This document shows, in pieces, positions 15,463 to 21,617 of a stretch of 29,875 nt of DNA (its first letter is position 1; the number at the start of each line of letters is the position of its first letter). This stretch comes from an uncultured Thermomicrobia bacterium (GTDB lineage: Bacteria; Chloroflexota; Chloroflexia; Thermomicrobiales; JALYUS01). Under the pieces are notes generated by a model. The model searched no databases and was not told where the DNA came from. It saw nothing but the letters and a program-made list of their open reading frames with translations. Location: the NCBI GenBank assembly GCA_937968015.1, contig CALBSO010000103.1, forward strand, positions 1 through 29,875. The letters are read 5' to 3'. The position numbers and the translations under genes were made by a program.

Positions 15463-15578
15463 GAGCCGACAGTAGCCAGCCGGCAGCGAGCGGCAAATCA
15501 CTGGTTGGACCGTGGAGCCGGCCCTTGGTTGCGCCAAACAATCTGCTCGCCGCCGGCTGCTGTCGGCTGTCGGCTGTC
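15463..15578. repeat. imperfect inverted repeat with TGTCGGC heptads
   Basis: TGTCGGC is tandem at 15561-15574 and continues as TGTCCG. The left side, 15463-15494, carries an imperfect inverse (GCCGACAG...AGCCGGCAGCGAGC). The element occupies most of the mscS-PHP divergent gap, about 214 bases, which otherwise holds only the two candidate promoters. I see no gene in it. Confidence 0.55.
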
Positions 15579-15580
15579 CG

Positions 15581-15589
15581 TGGTATCAT
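15581..15589 (+). promoter_or_regulatory. candidate extended -10 promoter of the PHP gene
   Basis: TGG-TATCAT lies 30 bases upstream of the PHP start, directly after the TGTCGGC heptads. No -35 is recognisable. Confidence 0.4.
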
Positions 15590-15618
15590 CGCGTGAGAGA
15601 AAGGAAGGCCACTACCTG

Positions 15619-16449
15619 ATGTACGAGTATCACACGCATACGACGAATTCCCCTGATAGCCGAGTGAAAATGCCCGAATACTGCGAGCGGGCTATCGAGA
15701 TCGGCATTGAGGAGATCGCCTTCACCGACCATATTGACCACGATCCGGCGGACCGCACGCGCGGCCACAACAAATACCCCGCGTACATGGCGGATATCGC
15801 CGCCTGCCGGGAACAGTACGGCGACCGGCTGACCATCCTTGCCGCTGCGGAGGTGGACTGGAACCGGAAAACCGCGCCCGATGTCCGCGCATATCTCGCC
15901 GATAAGGCGTTCGACTTCATCATCTGCTCCGTCCACTGGATCAACGGCGAATACCTCGGCGAGCGCGCTCTCAACCACCCAAGTATCGAACTCTACCGCC
16001 AGTACCTCGACGAAATCGAAGCGCTCGTGACGACGGAAGACTTTTTCCACGTCATCGGGCATTTCGACCTCGGCAAACGATACGAGGCGGTCAATGGCCG
16101 GATTGATCTCGACCACAATCGCACCCAACTCGGCCGTATTTTCGACGCGATGGCCGCGCATGGCAAAGGATTCGATCTCAATACGTCGGCGGTGCGCGCG
16201 GCGGCGAACGAGCCAATGCCGGGGCCGGACATCCTCCGCCTCTTCCGCGAGCATGGCGGCGAGCACGTCACGATCGGCTCTGACACGCACATGGTGAGCA
16301 CCTTCGGCACCAATATTGATGTCGCTGTGCTTACGCTGCGTGATGCCGGCTGGACCACCGTGAGCCACATCGAAAACGGTCGCCTCGTCGCGGTGCCGCT
16401 CGAACGCGTCATGGACGCCCTGCGGATCGCCACGCCAACCTTCGCCTGA
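15619..16449 (+). CDS. PHP-domain phosphatase, histidinol-phosphatase-like
   Basis: The protein has 276 residues. The ATG at 15619 follows AAGGAAGG by 10 bases; the frame is open further upstream only through repeat DNA. PHP metal ligands are visible: H5-x-H7 in YHTHTTNS, the TDHIDHD region at 36-42, E78 in AAEVDW, a histidine in CSVHW, GHFDLGKR, and the C-terminal SDTH. The fold is a TIM-like barrel binding three metals. Length and motif set fit the HisK type of histidinol-phosphate phosphatase, the penultimate step of histidine synthesis. No other his gene is nearby, so the substrate could be another phosphomonoester. It is followed after 2 bases by a membrane protein gene, probably co-transcribed. 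Confidence 0.88.
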   Translation: MYEYHTHTTNSPDSRVKMPEYCERAIEIGIEEIAFTDHIDHDPADRTRGHNKYPAYMADIAACREQYGDRLTILAAAEVDWNRKTAPDVRAYLADKAFDFIICSVHWINGEYLGERALNHPSIELYRQYLDEIEALVTTEDFFHVIGHFDLGKRYEAVNGRIDLDHNRTQLGRIFDAMAAHGKGFDLNTSAVRAAANEPMPGPDILRLFREHGGEHVTIGSDTHMVSTFGTNIDVAVLTLRDAGWTTVSHIENGRLVAVPLERVMDALRIATPTFA

Positions 16450-16451
16450 AG

Positions 16452-17249
16452 ATGGCAGAAACGCCAGCGGCAAGCGGCCAACCCGCCGCTCGGCGCCAGT
16501 CTGCCCTTCCCCGGATCGGCGCGCTACACTGGTCTGGCGCGTTTGATGCGATGGCGCCGTACCTCATCGTCATTATTGCTGTCGCAATCGCCCGTCACCC
16601 ATTCGCCTCACTGTTGCCCGCCACGGTCGCCATTGTCGTGGCGATCATCCTGCTTGCCGCCGGAACAGGTGCGACATTCTTTTGGGAGAGGTCGGACGCG
16701 CATCTCACCTGGCCCGTCGCCCTCGTACTCCTCGTGCTGCTGACACCGCTTCTCGCGCTCCATGTATCGCTCGAAAGCCGAGCGCTCAATGCACCGGCGC
16801 CGATAAACCTCCTACCGCTCGTCTTCACATGGACGAGCCTACTGATCGTGTCATTCCTGATCGCCGGTTTTCTCTACGCCACGTCCGCGAACTATCCCGG
16901 TTGGTTGGGAGTAACCGTCGCCCCCGTCGCGCTTCTCATCGGTTCCGTACCCGCCATCAGTCTCGATGCCTCGCAACATGCGCTACTGACCGCGCTGCTG
17001 TACGTGTGTACGCTGGCTGAAGTGGCGGCAGGCGTCGGTTGGCTCCTGCCTGAACGCTACCGATGGTTTCTCATCCCAGCGACGTTGGCAACCGGTGGGC
17101 TGACGGCCGCACGGATCGTGCAGACGACGTCGCATCACCTACCGGGTCGCTGGCTACTCCTCGGCGATGCCGCACTCGCGTCCGTGATTGGACTGATCGC
17201 ATTGGGATCGCCGCTCCTCTGCCGCTGGCTTGCGGCCGCCAGAAAGTAG
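16452..17249 (+). CDS. polytopic membrane protein of unknown function
   Basis: The protein has 265 residues and I do not recognise the family. The ATG at 16452 follows the PHP stop by 2 bases, so translation is probably coupled; no separate ribosome site is clear. After a soluble N-terminus (1-34) there are about seven hydrophobic segments: residues near 36-47, 53-74, 87-104, 119-142, 150-168, 178-198 and 236-258. Connecting loops are short and few charged residues are buried. No catalytic motif, cysteine pair or transporter signature is visible. The C-terminus is basic (WLAAARK), which suggests a cytoplasmic end. Linkage to the PHP gene is the only clue to its role. Confidence 0.75.
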   Translation: MAETPAASGQPAARRQSALPRIGALHWSGAFDAMAPYLIVIIAVAIARHPFASLLPATVAIVVAIILLAAGTGATFFWERSDAHLTWPVALVLLVLLTPLLALHVSLESRALNAPAPINLLPLVFTWTSLLIVSFLIAGFLYATSANYPGWLGVTVAPVALLIGSVPAISLDASQHALLTALLYVCTLAEVAAGVGWLLPERYRWFLIPATLATGGLTAARIVQTTSHHLPGRWLLLGDAALASVIGLIALGSPLLCRWLAAARK

Positions 17250-17276
17250 CGAAGAAGCGTTCGCACCGACGCGCTC

Positions 17277-17290
17277 CTCGTTACTCGTTA
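17277..17290. repeat. heptanucleotide tandem repeat CTCGTTA x2
   Basis: Two perfect CTCGTTA units lie 5 bases beyond the nadE stop, in the short convergent gap with the membrane protein gene. It is another unrelated heptad placed at a gene end. Confidence 0.55.
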
Positions 17291-17295
17291 CTTCT

Positions 17296-18174
17296 TCAAT
17301 GTCCCCAATCGCGCAGATAGAGGAAATCGTGCTCGATCGTGCGGGCGCTCAGTTTCGCGATCGGTGGCATGCGGCGCTTGTATTGCGCGGAACGGACCAG
17401 GCGGACAACGCGCTCAATCACCGGCGCGGGAAGACCGCGCTCGATCAATGCCGCGGGGCGCATCCGGCGATCCACGAGTTCGTAGAGAATCTCGTCAACT
17501 GCCTCGTAGGTTAATTGTAACTCGTCTTCGTCGGTCTGCCCCGGCCAGAGGTCCGCGCTTGGCGGCTTGCCAATGATGACCGCAGGCACGCCGATCGCGG
17601 CACTCAACTGCCGGATTTGCGTCTTGTAAAGGTCGGCAACCGGATGGATCGCGGCGGCGGAATCGCCATAGACGGTTGAGTAGCCGAGCAGCATCTCCGT
17701 TTTGTTCGATGTGCCGATGACGAGGCCACCGTACCCCTCGGACTGGTCGTAGAGGATCTTCATCCGCTCGCGCGCCATAATGTTGCCACGGCGGCGATTC
17801 GATATCTCTGGGAACTGCGCGAAATAGGGATCTACTTGCGGCGTGACGGGGATCGTCACATTTTTCACGCCGAGTTGCTCGATACACAGGAGGCCATGCG
17901 CGAGGCTGTCGGGATTGCTCGTCCGGTACGGCATCAGGACTGCAAGCACGTTCTCCGGCCCAAGCGCCTCCGCGGCAAGGGCGACGACGAGCGCCGAATC
18001 AATGCCGCCGCTGACGGCGACCAAACCACGCCGCACGCCGAACTTGCCGATCTCTTCCGCGATGAACTGGGTGAGGACGCGCCGCGTCAGGTCGGGATCA
18101 ATCCAGAGCGCCGCCCGCCGCCCGTCAATCGCGTGGATCGCCGCCTCTGCCCTCTGCTCGATCGCTCGCGCCAT
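17296..18174 (-). CDS. nadE: NAD synthetase, ammonia-dependent type domain
   Basis: NadE amidates deamido-NAD to NAD using ATP. The protein has 292 residues. The ATG at 18174 was chosen because AAGGGGCG lies 8 bases upstream; the longer frame has no homology. The PP-loop is SGGIDSA (55-61). Other family segments are VLMPYRTSNPDSL, GTSNKTEMLLGYSTVYGDSAAAIHPVADLYKTQ and KPPSADLWPGQTDEDEL. There is no glutaminase domain, so ammonia is used directly or comes from a partner. The nitrilase-like gene at 12970-13881 is the obvious candidate. It is the last gene of the traR-lspA-rluD-glycerate kinase string. A possible internal promoter lies just upstream. Confidence 0.95.
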   Translation of the reverse strand: MARAIEQRAEAAIHAIDGRRAALWIDPDLTRRVLTQFIAEEIGKFGVRRGLVAVSGGIDSALVVALAAEALGPENVLAVLMPYRTSNPDSLAHGLLCIEQLGVKNVTIPVTPQVDPYFAQFPEISNRRRGNIMARERMKILYDQSEGYGGLVIGTSNKTEMLLGYSTVYGDSAAAIHPVADLYKTQIRQLSAAIGVPAVIIGKPPSADLWPGQTDEDELQLTYEAVDEILYELVDRRMRPAALIERGLPAPVIERVVRLVRSAQYKRRMPPIAKLSARTIEHDFLYLRDWGH

Positions 18175-18223
18175 CGTGGAACGCCCCTTGATCGTGCAAT
18201 GCTTCACAAATACTACCGCCGAG

Positions 18224-18232
18224 AGGATACCA
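18224..18232 (-). promoter_or_regulatory. possible internal extended -10 before nadE
   Basis: TGG-TATCCT on the minus strand lies in the 94-base gap between the glycerate kinase stop and the nadE start. It could give nadE its own transcription. No -35 is evident. Confidence 0.3.
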
Positions 18233-18268
18233 TGCGGATAGGTGAAAGGGCAATCGCCGCACCGCCGC

Positions 18269-19633
18269 TCACTCAATCAGCGCGATCATCAAGTCATTGA
18301 CATTTGTCCCGGTCGGTCCTGGCCGGAACAGCCCGCCCACCTGGGAAAAGAAGGTATACGCATCGTTACGTGCGAGCGCGACGGCGGCATCCAATCCAGC
18401 GGCACGGGCGTGCCGGAGCGTCGCACTCGTGGCAACCGCGCCTGCCGCATCGGTCGTGCCATCGCCACCGTCCGTCGCCAGCGAAGCGATCACGATTCCT
18501 TCGGTATCGTCCAGAGCGAGCGCAGCGGCTAAGGCAAACTCCGAGTTGCGCCCCCCTTGCCCATCTCCTGTTACTGTCACCGTCGTTTCACCACCGGCAA
18601 GGAGACAGCATGGTGCGGCGAGCGGCTGCGCGTGGTCACGGACCTGCCGTGCGATGCTTGCCCACATCCGCGCCATCTCTCGCGCTTCGCCTTCCAACGT
18701 GCTGGAAAGCACGAGCGTTGGCAGACCCATCGCTTCCGCCGCGCTCGCCGCCGCGTCGAGCGCCATCGGCGCGTTTGCGATGATGTGCGTTTGCGCCGCC
18801 GCGAAACAAGGATCACCCATCTTCGGTGTCTCGGGATACTCGCCGCGCGCACCCGCCTCAAGATACGCACAGACCGACGCCGGCACGCTCGCGCGAACGC
18901 CATACCGATCGAGCGCCGCCAGTGCATCCGCGAAGGTCGTTGGGTCCGGGACCGTCGGGCCGGAAGCCGTCACATCCAATGGATCGCCAACGACGTCCGA
19001 TACCATCAGTGTAATCAGCGTCGCGGGCGCGGCGTGCCGGGCGAGTTGGCCGCCTTTGACGGTCGAGAGGTGCTTGCGCACCGCGTTCAGCGCGGTAATC
19101 GGCGCACCCGCACGAATGAGGCGCTGCGTTGTCTGCTGGATATCCGTCAGGGCCACCCCGACGACGGGCTGCTCAAAGAGCGCGGACCCGCCACCGGACA
19201 CCAGGCAGATGACCAAATCGTCGCGGGTGAGGTCGCGGAGGGAATCGAGAATCGCGGCGGTGGCTTCCATTCCGGCTGCGTCCGGTGTCGGATGCGCCGC
19301 TTCGCGAACCGCAATCTTCGCCGTGGGCTTGCACTGGCCATACTTCGTAACGACGACACCGCAGGTAATGCAGTCACCGAGTACGGCCTCCACAGCCAGC
19401 GCCATCGGAACGGCGGCCTTACCAAAACCGATGACGACGACGGAGCGCACGGCGCTCAGGTCAAACGTCGCCCCGCCCACCGTCAACCTCTCGCCATCCC
19501 GGCACAGAGCATGCAGCGTCGCGGCGTGTGGATCAACCGCGCGAATCGCCGCATGATAGAGAGACCGACAGATGCGATAGCCCGTACCGCCGGTCAATGA
19601 TCTGCCGTGATACGACCGATCGCGTGCGCTCAT
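18269..19633 (-). CDS. glycerate 2-kinase, MOFRL family
   Basis: The enzyme phosphorylates D-glycerate, most likely to 2-phosphoglycerate, linking glycerate or serine-cycle carbon to glycolysis. The protein has 454 residues, normal for the GckA/TtuD class. The ATG at 19633 lies 17 bases after the rluD stop. Visible motifs are VVVIGFGKAA, SGGGSALFE (146-154), LNAVRKHLSTVKGGQLA (182-198), ASGPTVPDPTTFADAL and the C-terminal MOFRL region with GGETTVTVTGDGQGGRNSEF, ATDGGDGTTDAAGAV and GPTGTNVNDLM. A TATACT hexamer at 19645-19640 is too close to the start for a normal leader, so it is either irrelevant or makes a leaderless message. Co-transcription with rluD is more likely. Confidence 0.93.
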   Translation of the reverse strand: MSARDRSYHGRSLTGGTGYRICRSLYHAAIRAVDPHAATLHALCRDGERLTVGGATFDLSAVRSVVVIGFGKAAVPMALAVEAVLGDCITCGVVVTKYGQCKPTAKIAVREAAHPTPDAAGMEATAAILDSLRDLTRDDLVICLVSGGGSALFEQPVVGVALTDIQQTTQRLIRAGAPITALNAVRKHLSTVKGGQLARHAAPATLITLMVSDVVGDPLDVTASGPTVPDPTTFADALAALDRYGVRASVPASVCAYLEAGARGEYPETPKMGDPCFAAAQTHIIANAPMALDAAASAAEAMGLPTLVLSSTLEGEAREMARMWASIARQVRDHAQPLAAPCCLLAGGETTVTVTGDGQGGRNSEFALAAALALDDTEGIVIASLATDGGDGTTDAAGAVATSATLRHARAAGLDAAVALARNDAYTFFSQVGGLFRPGPTGTNVNDLMIALIE

Positions 19634-19650
19634 CTCGGTAGTATAGCGGA

Positions 19651-20571
19651 TTACTCACTGCTACGGAGCGCCGCGAGCACACGGCTGAGATCGTCAGGCA
19701 GGGGGCTGACGAACGATCGGCGCGCCCCATTCGGCAGCGTGAGTTCGAGTGACATGGCGTGGAGGAACTGCCGAGTCAACCCGCGGGGCGGCGTCCGGCG
19801 CGGCGCGTATCGGCGGTCGCCCGCCACCGGGTGCCCGATATATGCGCAATGGACGCGAATCTGGTGCGTCCGCCCGGTGCGGAGATCAACCGAAAGAAGC
19901 GTGTATCCGGGCAAATGCTCGACGACATGCAGGATGCTCGTCGCTTCCCGACCATTACGGACAACCGCCATTCGCGTGCGCTGCATGGGATCCCGCCCAA
20001 TCGGCGCTTCAATCGTCAGATCGCGGGGCACAATGCCGTGGATAAGCGCCGTGTACACCTTGTGCGCGGTACGGTCACGGAGTTGCCGCGCGAGGAATTC
20101 GCGTGCCACATCATGCTTCGCGACAATCAGGACGCCCGATGTCTCCTTGTCGAGCCGATGGACGATACCGGGCCGAATCATGTCGTTCGTCCGCACCTCC
20201 GGGGCATGTGCGAGGATGCCGTGGACGAGTGTCCCCGTCCAGTTACCCGCGCCCGGATGAACGACCAGTCCGGCCGGCTTATCAATGACGATCACGTCTG
20301 CGTCTTCATAGAGGATCGCGAGCGACATCTGTTCAGGGATGAGCGCCGTCCTCCCTGGCTCCTCCGGAACGCTGACCGCGATCTGCTCACCACTGCGGAG
20401 ACGGTGGCTCGCTTTACGAGGGCGGCCGTCCACAAGAACGTCGCCTCGCTCGATGCGCGTTTGCAGATAGGCACGGGTGAATTGGGGTAGTTCCGTCGCG
20501 AGAAAACGGTCGAGGCGTTCGCCTGCGTGTGCCGCCGCAACGGTAAGCGGGTAGGATTGCGTGGCGGGCAT
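19651..20571 (-). CDS. rluD: 23S rRNA pseudouridine synthase, RluD family
   Basis: The protein has 306 residues from the ATG at 20571, only 2 bases past the lspA stop. An S4 RNA-binding domain (about 16-65, ERLDRFLATELPQFTRAYLQTRIERGDVLV-like, split here for length) is followed by the RluA/RluD catalytic core. The catalytic aspartate is D141 in HRLDKETSG (138-146). DKPAGLVVHPG, LRTGRTHQIRVH and GHPVAGDRRY are also intact. It makes pseudouridines in helix 69 of 23S rRNA, or related positions if it is an RluA-type paralogue. The lspA-rluD gene pair is common in bacteria and supports the call. Confidence 0.93.
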   Translation of the reverse strand: MPATQSYPLTVAAAHAGERLDRFLATELPQFTRAYLQTRIERGDVLVDGRPRKASHRLRSGEQIAVSVPEEPGRTALIPEQMSLAILYEDADVIVIDKPAGLVVHPGAGNWTGTLVHGILAHAPEVRTNDMIRPGIVHRLDKETSGVLIVAKHDVAREFLARQLRDRTAHKVYTALIHGIVPRDLTIEAPIGRDPMQRTRMAVVRNGREATSILHVVEHLPGYTLLSVDLRTGRTHQIRVHCAYIGHPVAGDRRYAPRRTPPRGLTRQFLHAMSLELTLPNGARRSFVSPLPDDLSRVLAALRSSE

Positions 20572-20573
20572 GG

Positions 20574-21095
20574 TCAGCCGGCACGACGCGCGGATCGGTC
20601 CATAAAGAGGAGATAGATCGCCAATGTAATCATCCCGACCGTGATGCAACTGTCCGCGATATTGAAGGTTGGATAGTGCGTGACATGGATCCAATCCGTC
20701 ACGTAGCCAAGCCGGACGCGGTCAATGATATTCCCGACCGCGCCACCGAGCACGCCGCCAACGGCGAGACGGAGGACCGGCTGCCCCTGCGGCAATGCCC
20801 GGTAGTAATAAATGAGGACGCCGATCACGATGACGCCGATCAGGAGCAAGGTTGTGCTGCGCCCCTGAAAGAGGCTGAATGCCGCGCCCGTATTCTCATC
20901 GTGCCGGAAATCGAGCAAGCGGGGGATAATATCTTTCGACCTGCCCGCCTCGGGTGGCCCGAAGGCGCGAATCACCATCGCTTTGGTGACCTGGTCAATC
21001 ATCACGACGATTGCGGCGACCACAACCGGCCAGATATCAAACCCGCGCAGACGCGTGGCGATGCCTGACGTGCGATCGGAGCGCTCGACCACCAC
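20574..21095 (-). CDS. lspA: lipoprotein signal peptidase II
   Basis: LspA cleaves the signal peptide of prolipoproteins at the lipobox; the LppM-like protein in this window is a likely substrate. The protein has 173 residues from GTG 21095 (GTG 21092 is equally possible), 4 bases after the traR stop. Four membrane segments occur near 21-43, 82-98, 105-124 and 146-166. The aspartyl protease pair is D125 in GNIIDR and D148 in FNIADSC. The HDENTGAAFSLF loop is present. The frame is open upstream through the neighbouring gene, but that part has no homology. It is translated in a string with the traR-like gene and rluD. Confidence 0.94.
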   Translation of the reverse strand: MVVERSDRTSGIATRLRGFDIWPVVVAAIVVMIDQVTKAMVIRAFGPPEAGRSKDIIPRLLDFRHDENTGAAFSLFQGRSTTLLLIGVIVIGVLIYYYRALPQGQPVLRLAVGGVLGGAVGNIIDRVRLGYVTDWIHVTHYPTFNIADSCITVGMITLAIYLLFMDRSARRAG

Positions 21096-21099
21096 GGCG

Positions 21100-21507
21100 T
21101 TATCGGACGCTCGGAAGCGGCCGAAAAGTGCCCAGCACCTCGCGCTTCTCTTGCGCCTGCACCGTATACCGCGCATACGGCAACGCTTCGAGGCGTGCGA
21201 TGGCAATCGGCTGATTGGTATCCTCGCAGATGCCGTACGTGCCCGCCTCAAATTTCGTCAATGCGTGCTGAATTTCCCCGAGCATCACTTCGATGTTCGC
21301 GCGCACGGCGAGATCGTTCTCCTGTTCCTGCGCGTCGCTTCCCTCGTCCGCCATATGATTGCCGACGCCCGCGCCGTCATCGCTCTGCGATTGCCCGAGC
21401 CGGATCAACTCCTGATCAATCACACGCAGTTCAGCCTGCAACCGGTCGCGCTCCTCGACCAACTTCTGCCTTTGTGCTTTAAGAAATGTAGGCGTAAACG
21501 CCGCCAT
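21100..21507 (-). CDS. TraR/DksA-family protein with degenerate zinc finger
   Basis: The protein has 135 residues. GGAGAGG lies 5 bases upstream of the ATG at 21507. An N-terminal helical coiled-coil region (about 10-45 and 60-87) leads to a C-terminal segment matching the family consensus GTYGICEDTNQPIAIARLEA and LPYAR. Normal members carry four cysteines. Here only C94 remains: T97 replaces the second, and the later pair (about T115 and A118) is lost, so zinc binding is unlikely. DksA-like proteins enter the RNA polymerase secondary channel and modulate initiation, while zinc-less family members of unclear role also exist. It is the first gene of the lspA-rluD-glycerate kinase-nadE string. 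Confidence 0.85.
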   Translation of the reverse strand: MAAFTPTFLKAQRQKLVEERDRLQAELRVIDQELIRLGQSQSDDGAGVGNHMADEGSDAQEQENDLAVRANIEVMLGEIQHALTKFEAGTYGICEDTNQPIAIARLEALPYARYTVQAQEKREVLGTFRPLPSVR

Positions 21508-21580
21508 TGCATCCTCTCCATTCCGCCAATCGTCGTCCGTGCGGGCAACCTCACCGCGTGTGGTCTCGCAATAAACCGCG

Positions 21581-21589
21581 AGTATACCA
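21581..21589 (-). promoter_or_regulatory. promoter of the traR-lspA-rluD operon, extended -10
   Basis: TGG-TATACT on the minus strand lies in the gap between the uvrA stop and the traR start. The expected start near 21574 gives a leader of about 67 bases. No strong -35 is present, as often with extended -10 promoters. Confidence 0.55.
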
Positions 21590-21617
21590 CGGTACGCAAG
21601 CGAAATCTCGCCACCCG

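Noticed and set aside
18297..19556. A 419-codon open frame on the plus strand
   Set aside because: It lies antisense to glycerate kinase, which has all family motifs. The plus frame is rich in Ser, Ala and Pro and has no recognisable domain, as expected for a high-GC shadow frame.
19640..19645. TATACT as a glycerate kinase promoter
   Set aside because: It would place the transcription start at the ATG and no -35 or TG extension is present. Read-through from rluD, 17 bases away, is simpler, although a leaderless message is not excluded.
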